From NCBI GenBank assembly GCA_021767885.1, contig JAASSM010000031.1, positions 1-9,203 of the forward strand: a DNA stretch of 9,203 bases. The letters run 5' to 3'. Positions within the stretch are counted from its first letter, which is position 1; every line of letters starts with the position of its first letter. A model generated the notes under the pieces. It saw only the letters and a list, made by a program, of their open reading frames with translations. It searched no databases and was not told the DNA's origin. A program made the position numbers and the translations under genes. This document shows positions 1-7,600 of the stretch, piece by piece. This DNA is from a bacterium. Its GTDB lineage: Bacteria; Krumholzibacteriota; Krumholzibacteria; LZORAL124-64-63.

Positions 1-1808
1 ATGAACTCCTCGACGCCGTCGTAGACGATCAAGGCGACATTGACGCCGAGGGAGAACTCAGGCGCGCTGACCGACTCGACCAGGTCGGTGTCCAAACCCG
101 ACGCCACCACGATCTCGCTGGTCAACTCGTCGATCGCCGTGCTGAGCACTCCGGACGGCGTGAAGAACGGAACGTCGACAGGTGGCGCCCACCCGCCTGC
201 GCCGTCGGAGACGTAGGCCCGGTATCCGAGAGAGACTCCGGTCACACCGGCAGCAGCGAGTGTGATGGCCAACTGCACGTCGGCAGCCAAGCTACCGTAG
301 TCCTTCACCGCTTCGTAGGGCGCGGCCAGGGCTACCTGGGCGGTCAGCGCAGGGACGTCGCCAGAGGGGTCCTGCCAGCCGGAATCCGGCGGCGTCGAGT
401 ATCCCGTCCAGTCGACGGCGAACACGTCCTCCATCGCCTCGATCTCGATCTTCCCCGAGTCCAGGCGGCCTGTGCCGACTCGGACCACACGGCACACCAT
501 GCCGCTGATGCCCAACGGGTCCCAGATGAGCTTGAACACCGCCCCGGGGCGAAACGCCCAGGCCGAGCGGTCCGCGTCGATCGTGATCGTGGCCAAGGGA
601 TAGGCCAGAGCAGCCAGCGACCGGGCGGCCGCCTGCTGGGCGGTCGTCGCGTTGGACAGCCCGCGGAGGGTGAGGTCCTGAAGCGAGACTTCACCGCCCT
701 GGACCTCGATCCCGGCCAGGTCCTGGGCCTGGGCTGTCTTCTCGATGAATCCGGCGTCGCGGCTCACGTAGCCGATGCGCACGGAGTTCTTGAGGTCGCC
801 CCACGACGGCCGGGCGAACGACTTCACCGTGCACGAGTCCACATCGAGCACCGGGATCGTCTCGGGGTCGTAGTCATTGCGTATGAGCCGAATCGTCAGA
901 AGCCCGGTCGTGGGCTCGACGTAGATGACGCCGTCGATGTGGCGCAGGATCTCAAGCACGAGGTCTTTCGCCGTGGTGCCGCGGTCCTGCAGCATCGAAA
1001 GCCCGAGACCTTCGGTCGCGAGCGTCTGTCCCACCGAACGGAACGCGGCCACATCCAGGAACCCCACCGGTAGCCCGAGGCCATTCTCCGACGCCGGCGA
1101 GATCAGGATGTCGTAGATCATGGCCGCCGGGTTGGCGTCGCCGTCGATGTTCTCGGCTCCGCCGGTCAGACCCAGTCCGTTGGGGCAGCGGCGGACCACG
1201 AAGGAAACGGCCTTGATGTACGGACTCGTGCCCAGGTAGACGCGCCGGAACACGGCGTAGCAGACGCGCCGCCACGCAGGCAGGCTCTCCCCGATCCGGG
1301 CCTCGAGGTACGAGTCGGCGGGCTGGGTCGCGGTCCCACGGTAGACGTAGACGCTGCCCTGGACTCCGCCCTCGGAGTCCTCGCCGCCGAAGAAGCCAGG
1401 CGCGTTGATGCTGATCTGGGTGACGTCGGGCGTGTGGGCGTACCCGGCTGGGGGGCGGCGGTCGTCGAACCGGATCTGCAGGACCTCGTCGATCTCGCCG
1501 CTGCACAGCACCAGCTGGACGCCGAGGTAGTACTTGTAGCCCGTGGTGATCTCCTTCGAGGAGAACAGCCCCGTCTTGACCTTCTCCTTGATGGCCTGGA
1601 TGCGCAGGTCGCCGTACCAGGTGACCATGGGGCCTGAGAGCTTGCAGGTGCCCCAGACGACAGGGATGGTCCGGCCCTCGCCGATCGTGGGGAACTGGAA
1701 GTCGCCGAGACTGGACGGTGTTGGCTTGTCGAACTGCGGCTTGGGGCGCAGGACCTCGTACAGGACTGTGCCGACGATGTAGACCAGGGCCATGATCCAG
1801 AAGGCCAT
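1..1808 (-). CDS. Phage tail tip/hub protein (host-specificity type), C-terminus off the left edge
   Basis: About 602 residues are visible; the frame is open to the window edge, so the C-terminus is missing. The N-terminus starts MAFWIMALVYIVGTVLYEVL, a hydrophobic stretch I associate with this tail-protein family. Next comes a motif block typical of it: IPVVWGTCKLSGP, then WYGDLR, then GYKYYLGVQLVLC (residues about 48-102). Residues about 279-460 look like a Phage-tail_3 (PF13550-like) hub domain, with LEILRHIDGVIYVEP near its start and a beta-rich barrel ending near EAMEDVFAVD. Beyond 460 the protein is beta-rich with low-complexity Ala/Val/Ser segments. Such proteins sit at the tail tip or baseplate hub and contribute to host recognition and DNA delivery. 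The start at 1808 is supported by GGGAGG 8 nt upstream and by the TGATG overlap with the preceding gene. The same frame is also open upstream to an ATG at 1994, but that extension does not look like tail protein. Family call is from remembered motifs, not a search. Confidence 0.8.
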   Translation of the reverse strand, partial: MAFWIMALVYIVGTVLYEVLRPKPQFDKPTPSSLGDFQFPTIGEGRTIPVVWGTCKLSGPMVTWYGDLRIQAIKEKVKTGLFSSKEITTGYKYYLGVQLVLCSGEIDEVLQIRFDDRRPPAGYAHTPDVTQISINAPGFFGGEDSEGGVQGSVYVYRGTATQPADSYLEARIGESLPAWRRVCYAVFRRVYLGTSPYIKAVSFVVRRCPNGLGLTGGAENIDGDANPAAMIYDILISPASENGLGLPVGFLDVAAFRSVGQTLATEGLGLSMLQDRGTTAKDLVLEILRHIDGVIYVEPTTGLLTIRLIRNDYDPETIPVLDVDSCTVKSFARPSWGDLKNSVRIGYVSRDAGFIEKTAQAQDLAGIEVQGGEVSLQDLTLRGLSNATTAQQAAARSLAALAYPLATITIDADRSAWAFRPGAVFKLIWDPLGISGMVCRVVRVGTGRLDSGKIEIEAMEDVFAVDWTGYSTPPDSGWQDPSGDVPALTAQVALAAPYEAVKDYGSLAADVQLAITLAAAGVTGVSLGYRAYVSDGAGGWAPPVDVPFFTPSGVLSTAIDELTSEIVVASGLDTDLVESVSAPEFSLGVNVALIVYDGVEEF

Positions 1809-1948
1809 CAGTCGATCCTCCCGGAGAAGGGGTTTCGGCCCGGCAGGCGCGACCAGCCCAGGTGATTGATCAGGTTGCTGAACTTGTCCTGGCAGGTGGC
1901 CTCGAGGTGATCGCAGCCCCAGTAGGCCCAGACCTGGTCGAGGGACGA
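1808..1948 (-). pseudogene. 3' fragment of a phage minor tail protein (DUF2163/BR0599-like C-terminus)
   Basis: The last 46 codons of a minus-strand gene end in a TGA at 1810-1808, which shares one base with the ATG of the tail tip gene. The peptide contains WGCDHLEATCQDKFSNLINH, followed by LGW and LPGRNPF. The spacing GCD-x5-TC-x2-KF-x-N-x2-N-x2-G, then PG, matches what I recall of the C-terminal domain of DUF2163/phage BR0599 minor tail proteins. That family sits just upstream of the hub gene in gene-transfer-agent-like tail modules. Homology cannot be followed beyond about 1948. The frame stays open only to a TGA at 1996-1994, and the sequence there belongs to a repeat. The only starts in between are non-ATG (TTG at 1975). 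So the gene lacks its 5' part and is probably a remnant, although a short peptide could still be made and would couple to the next gene. Confidence 0.6.
1817..1822 (-). promoter_or_regulatory. Ribosome-binding site of the tail tip gene
   Basis: On the minus strand the sequence reads GGGAGG, followed by 8 nt and then the ATG at 1808. It is a near-consensus Shine-Dalgarno site. It decides the start at 1808 over the in-frame ATG at 1994. It lies inside the last codons of the preceding tail gene, so the two genes are probably translated in a coupled way. Confidence 0.75.
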
Positions 1949-1953
1949 CAGCC

Positions 1954-2097
1954 CTCGGATAGAGCCCCTTGGCAAGCGCGTCGTGTCGGAACATCACCTT
2001 CCCTTTGGTTCGCACGCGGAAGCGCCTGCACCGGGTCAGGGCGAAACGCACCGCCTCCAAAGGACAAAGGGGGGGTGAAGCGCCGAAGTGGGGACAA
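1954..2097 (-). repeat. Direct repeat copy A (truncated leader and start of a small gene)
   Basis: This is one copy of a diverged direct repeat; the other lies at 2301-2440, offset by 343-347 bp. The strongest part is 1954-2015 against 2301-2361, with about 10 differences over some 62 aligned positions by eye. It covers a purine-rich ribosome-binding site, an ATG (1994 here) and codons reading MFRHDALAKGLYPR. Upstream, weaker similarity continues through TTTGGA to a shared TTGTCCCCA at 2097-2089. The copy ends where the phage tail fragment begins. Confidence 0.75.
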
Positions 2098-2341
2098 GAT
2101 GCCCGCGTACTCTTGTGTGGTTCGCCAACTTCCGGAATCGTATCGAGTGGGAGGCTGGCCTGGAGCCACGCCTAGATGGCCTGTAGATGGCCTGGTTCGT
2201 GACGCACAGGTCTGGGTCTTGGGCCAGACCGGCGACGATGCGGGGCACGCCGAAATCGGCCACCCAGCGGCCGAACTCGGTATCCCACCGCGAGGGCACT
2301 CTCGGATAGCGCCCTCTTGCTAGCGCGTCGTGCCGGAACAT
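2036..2341 (-). pseudogene. Small HTH-like protein gene, probably frameshifted
   Basis: An ATG at 2341 follows a good purine-rich site (AAAGGAAAGG). The first 53 residues look like a genuine small protein: RGRYPRVPSRWDTEF, then FGRWVADFGVPRIVAGLA, then VTNQAIY. The last two segments resemble a helix-turn-helix, with VTNQAIY as the start of a recognition helix. I would expect a Trp-Leu pair right after it. Instead an 11-bp tandem duplication (2173-2194) follows, and the next residues become Arg/Ser/Pro-rich until a TGA at 2038-2036 (101 aa in all). A TGGCTC coding for Trp-Leu is present just beyond the duplication in another frame, which supports a frameshift. Removing exactly one unit leaves a TAG, so at least one further change must have occurred. 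The role is unknown; a phage or island regulator is possible. It is co-oriented with the tail genes. Confidence 0.5.
2173..2194. repeat. Perfect 11-bp tandem duplication
   Basis: The unit tagatggcctg occurs twice in direct succession (2173-2183 and 2184-2194). It falls at the putative recognition helix of the small minus-strand protein. Its length is not a multiple of three, so it shifts the frame. Confidence 0.9.
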
Positions 2342-2440
2342 CGCCTTTCCTTTGTTCGGACCTGTGACGTCACGCCCCGGAATAGCAGACCGATCTGGTT
2401 CCAAATAAAAACGGGAGTCGGAGCTTCAGAATGGGGACAA
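2301..2440 (-). repeat. Direct repeat copy B (leader and start of the small HTH-like gene)
   Basis: This is the second copy of the repeat also seen at 1954-2097. It carries AAAGGAAAGGCG before the ATG at 2341 and codons reading MFRHDALARGRYPR. The upstream TTGTCCCCA lies at 2440-2432. Distances from that motif to the ATG agree to within 4 nt between copies (99 and 103 nt), so the whole leader was duplicated, not just the coding start. Differences fall at both synonymous and non-synonymous sites and include small indels in the leader, so the duplication is not recent. Confidence 0.75.
2364..2373. promoter_or_regulatory. Palindrome gtgacgtcac upstream of the small HTH-like gene
   Basis: This is a perfect 10-bp palindrome 22 bp upstream of the ATG at 2341. 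Position and symmetry fit an operator for a dimeric regulator, possibly the small gene's own product. It is not kept in repeat copy A, where the matching stretch reads differently. Function is inferred only from position and symmetry. Confidence 0.3.
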
Positions 2441-2638
2441 CTCGACGTGGGCCAGGGCGCGGACCGGATGGGCGACGCTGGCCTTGGAGCTACTCGTAGG
2501 CGGCTTGATCTCTCCGCTCCTCCGCGTCTTCGGAATCTGGGCTCCGGCAGGGACTCCGATCTTCGTATCCCCCGCGACCCCCCCCCGGCCCGCCTTTCCC
2601 CTTGTGGATTCCCGCCTAGGGGGTTACATTGCATTCTC
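2441..2638. other. Intergenic stretch without a supported gene
   Basis: This lies between the leftward phage-side sequences and the rightward efflux operon. Both strands contain open frames but none with a credible start and ribosome-binding site. One minus-strand frame (stop at 2428-2426, open back to about 2624) has no ATG, GTG or usable TTG start. A run of nine C residues sits at 2578-2586. I see no tRNA, no strong terminator hairpin and no insertion-sequence ends. Confidence 0.5.
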
Positions 2639-2683
2639 ATTCAGAAAATGGACGTCATTCATTTTCTGAACTGCATTCTTAGA
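2629..2683 (+). promoter_or_regulatory. Likely operator/promoter region of the TetR-efflux operon
   Basis: This AT-rich patch contains an 11-bp perfect inverted repeat, ttcagaaaatg (2640-2650) and cattttctgaa (2660-2670), with a 9-nt centre. A second partial copy follows: tgcattct occurs at 2630-2637 and again at 2672-2679, each followed by an AGAA half-site. The motifs TTCT-n5-AGAA (2634-2646) and TTCT-t-AGAA (2676-2684) are both dyads. Such clustered dyads directly before a TetR gene are typical of autoregulatory operators. A -35 could be TTGCAT at 2629, but I see no convincing -10, so the promoter itself is not resolved. Confidence 0.6.
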
Positions 2684-2685
2684 AA

Positions 2686-3339
2686 GTGTGCAAGCCGTTG
2701 CAAAACAAGAAACTGTCCAGAAAAGAGCGCGAGCAGCTCCGGCGGCGTCGGGAGATCCTGGAAGCCGCCAGCCGCCTCTTCAGCGCCCACGGTTACGTCG
2801 AGGTCTCCATGAAGGATATCGCGACCGAGGCCGAGTGCGCCGTGGGTACACTCTACCGGCTCTTCGACAGCAAAGAGGCGGTCTACGTCGCCCTGGTCGC
2901 GGACCTCATGGACCGTGCCCAGAAGGAGATGTGCATGGTCCTGGATCCTGCCGTAGACGAGGTTCAACAGCTGCGCAGCTGGGTCGAGAAGAGGCAGCAG
3001 CTCTTCCGCGAGAACCTCCCCCTGGTCCGCCTCCTCCACGAGGACGTGCAACTGGTGGGCGCCGCGGATCGGGCAAAGGCGGGCCCCGGTATGCACGAGC
3101 GGCACCAGCAGGGACTGCGTCGCCTGGCCGCAGTCTTCGCCGCCGGCATGGCGAAGGGGCGCTTCGCCCCCACCGCTCCGCCCGAGATGCTGGCCCTGGC
3201 CCTGGACAGCCTCACCAAGGCCCTCTGCTTCGAGGAACTTGAGCAGACCGGCCGCGGCGCGGACCCCGAGGTTCCCGCGCCCTCCATCGACCCCGATTCT
3301 ATCCTGCAGATCTTCTTCGCCGGACTCCTGGTCTCGTGA
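2686..3339 (+). CDS. TetR/AcrR family repressor of the efflux operon
   Basis: A 217-residue protein, normal for the family. Residues about 20-65 form the TetR N-terminal DNA-binding domain: REILEAASRLFSAHGY (helix 1), then VSMKDIATEAE, then the recognition helix region VGTLYRLFDSKEAVY. The rest is the alpha-helical ligand-binding and dimerisation half, which is not conserved enough to predict the ligand. The frame has a TAG at 2680-2682, so the earliest start is GTG at 2686; TTG at 2698 is an alternative. No good ribosome-binding site precedes the GTG, and the operator dyads reach to within a base or two of it, so translation may be leaderless or weak. It lies first in the operon and 47 nt before the membrane fusion protein. 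By family precedent it would repress its own promoter and be released by a pump substrate. Confidence 0.9.
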   Translation: MCKPLQNKKLSRKEREQLRRRREILEAASRLFSAHGYVEVSMKDIATEAECAVGTLYRLFDSKEAVYVALVADLMDRAQKEMCMVLDPAVDEVQQLRSWVEKRQQLFRENLPLVRLLHEDVQLVGAADRAKAGPGMHERHQQGLRRLAAVFAAGMAKGRFAPTAPPEMLALALDSLTKALCFEELEQTGRGADPEVPAPSIDPDSILQIFFAGLLVS

Positions 3340-3371
3340 ACCGGGATCGTCACAACCGGGCCCTGGCCCTC

Positions 3372-3380
3372 AGGAGAGAG
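3372..3380 (+). promoter_or_regulatory. Ribosome-binding site deciding the membrane fusion protein start
   Basis: AGGAGAGAG precedes the ATG at 3387 by 6 nt. This favours 3387 over the in-frame GTG at 3336. That GTG overlaps the TetR stop codon by 4 nt but lacks a comparable site and would put a charged extension in front of the lipoprotein signal. Confidence 0.8.
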
Positions 3381-3386
3381 ACCTTC

Positions 3387-4592
3387 ATGCAAAACAAGGG
3401 CACAAGACTCGCACATTCGGCCTTTGTGTTCCTTCTTGCCGGGATCCTCACGGTGGTAGGCTGCGGCAAGGGCGAGGCGCCCCCGCAAGGCGGCGCACCC
3501 GTGGTCTCGGTCGTCACGGTGGGTACGGACAGCGTGACTCTTACCACCGAGCTGGCCGGCCGCACCGTGCCCTGCCGCACGGCCGAGATCCGACCCCAGG
3601 TGAACGGACTCATCCTGAAGCGCAACTTCACCGAGGGGAACGAGGTCGAGGAGGGGCAGTCGCTCTATACCATCGACCCCGAGCCCTATCGGGCCACCCT
3701 GGAGAACGCCCAGGCCGCCCTGGCCCGGACAGAGGCCAATCTGACCTCGATCCGCCTGCGCAAGGAGCGGGTGGAGGGGCTCCTGCCTTCCCATGCGGTG
3801 AGCCAGCAGGACTACGACGACGCGGTTTCGGGTCTGAAGCAGGCCGAGGCCGAGGTGGCCTCGTGGAAGGCCCAGGTGAAGACGGCCCGCATCAACCTGG
3901 ACCGCACCGAGGTCCGGGCGCCCATCACCGGGCGCATCGGCCGCTCCCTGGTCACCGAGGGCGCGATAGTCGTGGCCTACCAGCCGCAGGCCCTGGCGGT
4001 GATCCAGCAGCTTGACCCCATCTATGTAGACATGCCCCAGTCGGCCACCGAGATGCTGCGCCTGCAGCGGCGGCTGGCCGACGGTAGCCTCCACGCCCTC
4101 GGTAGCGGACGGGACAACGTCCAAGCGGTGATGGAGGACGGCGCCACCTACGACCATCCGGGCACCCTCGAGTTCCGGGACGTCTCGGTGGACCCCACCA
4201 CCGGTTCGGTGGTGCTGCGGGCCATCTTCCCCAACCCCCGGACCCGCCTGCTGCCCGACATGTTCGTGCGCGGCGTCGTCACCGAGGGAGTGGACCGCGA
4301 CGCGGTGCTCATCCCCCAGCAGGCCGTGGCCCGCAACGCCAAGGGCGAGCCCTACTGCTGGATCGTGGACGAGCAGAGCCAGGCCCAGCTGCGCCCCCTC
4401 ACCATAGGCCGGGCCGTGGACTCCCGGTGGCTGGTGAACTCGGGCCTGCAGGCCGGCGAGACCCTGGTGGTAGAGGGCGTGCAGTACCTGCGTCGCTCGG
4501 GCATGCCGGTCCAGACCAAGCCATGGTCGCCCGAAGGCGACATCGAGGCTCCGGCCGAGGGCGAGTCGGCCGACTCCGCCCAGGCCCACTGA
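3387..4592 (+). CDS. RND efflux membrane fusion lipoprotein (AcrA/MexA type)
   Basis: The periplasmic adaptor links the inner-membrane RND pump to the outer-membrane channel. With the start at 3387 the protein has 401 residues, normal for AcrA/MexA. Residues 1-26 are a lipoprotein signal peptide (LLAGILTVVGC) with the lipidated Cys at 26, anchoring it to the membrane. It then shows the expected order. First is a beta-barrel/lipoyl strand with AEIRPQVNGLILKRNFTEGN, then EGQSLYTIDPEPYRATLENA. A coiled-coil hairpin follows, from about residue 90 to 165. The returning lipoyl half is RTEVRAPITGRIGRSLVTEG. The barrel domain contains LDPIYVDMPQS and LLPDMFVRGVV, followed by the membrane-proximal domain. 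The C-terminal tail is acidic and probably disordered. It sits between the repressor and the RND pump, 12 nt before the latter. No feature reveals the substrate. Confidence 0.93.
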   Translation: MQNKGTRLAHSAFVFLLAGILTVVGCGKGEAPPQGGAPVVSVVTVGTDSVTLTTELAGRTVPCRTAEIRPQVNGLILKRNFTEGNEVEEGQSLYTIDPEPYRATLENAQAALARTEANLTSIRLRKERVEGLLPSHAVSQQDYDDAVSGLKQAEAEVASWKAQVKTARINLDRTEVRAPITGRIGRSLVTEGAIVVAYQPQALAVIQQLDPIYVDMPQSATEMLRLQRRLADGSLHALGSGRDNVQAVMEDGATYDHPGTLEFRDVSVDPTTGSVVLRAIFPNPRTRLLPDMFVRGVVTEGVDRDAVLIPQQAVARNAKGEPYCWIVDEQSQAQLRPLTIGRAVDSRWLVNSGLQAGETLVVEGVQYLRRSGMPVQTKPWSPEGDIEAPAEGESADSAQAH

Positions 4593-4604
4593 GGGAGACG
4601 CAGC

Positions 4605-7600
4605 ATGCTTTCGAAATTCTTCCTGAAGCGTCCGGTCTTCGCCTGGGTCATCGCCATCGCCATGATGGCCGGAGGCCTGTTGGCCATCTACAACATGCCC
4701 ATCTCCCAGTACCCGCCCATCGCGCCGCCCTCGATCGCCATCCAGGCCTTCTATCCTGGCGCCTCGGCCGAGACGGTGGAGAACACCGTGACCCAGATCA
4801 TCGAGCAGAAGATGACGGGTCTGGACGACATGATTTACATTTCGGGCAAGAGCGCCTCCTCGGGCCTCTCCCGGCTGGAGCTGACCTTCAAAGCGGGCAC
4901 TGACCCCGAGCTAGCCTGGGCCAAGGTGCAAAACAAGCTGCAGCTGGCCATGGCCAGCCTTCCCGACCAGGTGCAGCGTCAGGGCGTGACGGTCAGTAAG
5001 TCCACCCGCAACTACCTGTTGATCGTCGGTCTGACTGCGCCCGACGGCGGCCATGACAAGGCGGCCCTGGACGACTACGCCCAGTCCAACGTGGAAAAGG
5101 TCCTGGCCCGGGTGCCCGGCGTGGGCGAGGTGGAGGCCTTCGGCTCCCAGTACGGCATGCGGATCTGGGTCGACCTCTACAAGATGGCCAGCTACAAACT
5201 GACCTTCGAGGACTTGATCCTGGCCCTGCGCGCCTACAACGTGGAGGTCTCGGCCGGACAGTTCGGCGGCCTGCCCGCCGAGCCGGGCCAGCGCCTGAAC
5301 GCATCCATCGTGGTCCAGCACCTCCTGCAGACGCCGGAGGAATTCGCCCGCATCCCCATCCGGGTGAACCCCGATGGCTCGGAGGTTCGGATCCGCGACA
5401 TCGGCCGGGCCGAGATCGGCGCCGAGCGCTACGACGGCCCCGTTTACTTCAACGACGGTCCCCTAGCGGGCCTAGCCATCCGCCAGTCCGCCGGCGCCAA
5501 CGCATTGGACACAGTGAAGGCCGTGAAGGCCGCCGTGGATCAGCTCAGCGAGAACTTCCCGCCGGGCATCGAGGCGGTCTACCCCCACGAGACCACCCCC
5601 TTCACCCTGGTCGCCATCGAGGAGGTCGTGAAGGCTCTGTTCATCGCCATCCTGCTGGTCTTCCTGGTCATGTACCTCTTCATGGGGAACATCCGGGCCA
5701 CCCTGATTCCCACCATTGCGGTGCCTGTGGTGATCCTGGGCACCTTCGCCGTCCTGGGACTGTTCGGCTACACCGTAAACATGCTCACAATGTTCGCCAT
5801 GGTGCTGGCCATCGGGTTGCTGGTGGACGACGCCATCGTGGTGGTGGAGAACGTCGAACGGGTGATGACCGAAACGGGCGAACCGGCCAGGGTAGCCGCC
5901 GAGCGCTCCATGGGCGAGATCACCAGCGCACTCATCGGCATCGGCCTCGTGCTGGCGGCGGTCTTCGCCCCCATGGCCTTCTTCCCCGGCTCCACGGGCA
6001 TCATCTATCGGCAGTTCTCGGTGACCATCGCGGCCAGCATGCTGCTCTCGGTGGTGGTGGCCCTCATCCTCACCCCGGTGCTCTGCGCAGCCCTGCTGCG
6101 GCCCGTGCCCGCCGGTCAACATCCCTCCGACCAAGCCATGCCCCTGATGCGGCCCTTCTTCCACTGGTTCGACCGCACCTTCGACAGCCTGCGCGACCGC
6201 TACGTGCGCCTGACCCGGCACACCCTGCGCCGCCGCTTCCTGGCCTTCGGCATTTACGCCCTCATCGTAACCGCCATGGTGCTCATGTATCAGCGCATGC
6301 CCAGCTCCTACCTGCCCGACGAGGACCAGGGCTTCCTGATGGTCCAGGCCATCCTGCCCGCCGGGGCCACCATCGAGCAAACCGAGGAGGTCATGAGCCG
6401 GGTCCGGCACTACTTCCAGACCCAGGAGAGCGAAGCCGTCGAGTCGGTCATGGCCATCTCCGGCCGCAGCTTTAGCGGCGCCGCCCAGAACATGGGCATG
6501 AGCTTCATCAAGCTGAAGGACTGGCACCTGCGCGAGGACTCGCGCCTGCGCGCCCGGGCCGTCGCGGGCAGGGCCATGGGCTTCTTCTCTACCATAAACC
6601 AGGCCATGGTCTTTGCCTTCCCGCCCCCGGCCGTCATCGAGCTGGGCAACGCCACCGGCTTCGACTTCCAACTCCAGGACCGGGCCGGCCACGGCCATGC
6701 CGCCCTCATGGCGGCCCGCAACCAGCTGCTGGGCCTGGCGGCCCAAGATCCTGGCCTGGTGCGGGTGCGGCCCAACGGCATGGAGGACGTACCCGAGTAC
6801 CACATCGAAGTGGACTGGGACAAGACGGGCGCCCTGGGTGTACCCATTTCCTCGGTCAATACCACCCTCGCCGCAGCGATGGGCAGCGCCTACGTGAACG
6901 ACTTCATCCAAAACGGACGGGTGAAGAGGGTCTTCGTTCAGGCCGAGGCTCCCTACCGCCAGGCGCCCCGCGACCTGGATGACCTCTACATGCGCAACAA
7001 CCGCGGGGAGATGGTGCCTTTCTCGGCTCTGGCCAGCGGTCACTGGACCTTGGGTTCGCCCTTGCTGGAACGCTTCAACGGCTTTCCCTCGGTGAACATT
7101 TGGGGCGAGCCCTCGCCCGGGCACAGCTCGGGCGAGGCCATGGACACCATGGAGGAGCTCACCCGCCAGCTGCCCGCCGGCTACGACTTCGCCTGGACCG
7201 GCCTCTCCTACCAGGAACGCATGGCCTCCAGCCGGACCGGGCTCCTCTACGCCTTCTCCATCTTCGTGGTCTTTCTGACCCTGGCCGCGCTCTATGAAAG
7301 CTGGTCCATCCCGCTTGCCGTGCTGGCCACCATGCCCCTGGGCGTGATCGGCGGGGTGCTGGCCTCGGGCCTGCGCGGCTTTCCCAACGACGTCTACTTC
7401 CAGATCGGACTCTTGACCGTGCTGGGCCTGACCACCAAGAACGCCATCCTCATCATCCAGTTCGCCAAGGAGAAGGTGGAGCACGGAGGCGACCTGATGG
7501 AGGCCACCCTGGAAGGCGCGCGACTGCGGCTGCGGCCAATCATCATGACCTCTCTGGCCTTCGGCTTCGGCGTGCTGCCCCTGGCCTTCGCCACCGGCGC

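Noticed and set aside
2426..2624. Minus-strand open frame of about 65 codons ending in VRALAHVELSPF
   Set aside because: It has no ATG, GTG or well-placed alternative start and no ribosome-binding site. It crosses a run of nine C residues. It may be relic coding sequence but cannot be called a gene.
2600..2625. Possible terminator hairpin (CCCCT pairing with AGGGG)
   Set aside because: The stem has only 5 bp with a loop of about 14 nt and no T-run, so it is not a credible intrinsic terminator.
3336..3386. Upstream GTG start for the membrane fusion protein, overlapping the repressor stop
   Set aside because: There is no ribosome-binding site comparable to AGGAGAGAG before 3387, and the extra 17 residues would displace the lipoprotein signal from the N-terminus.
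2964..4589. Long minus-strand open frame opposite the repressor and membrane fusion genes
   Set aside because: It covers two genes that each match known families in the other direction, and its composition is that of an antisense frame in high-GC DNA.
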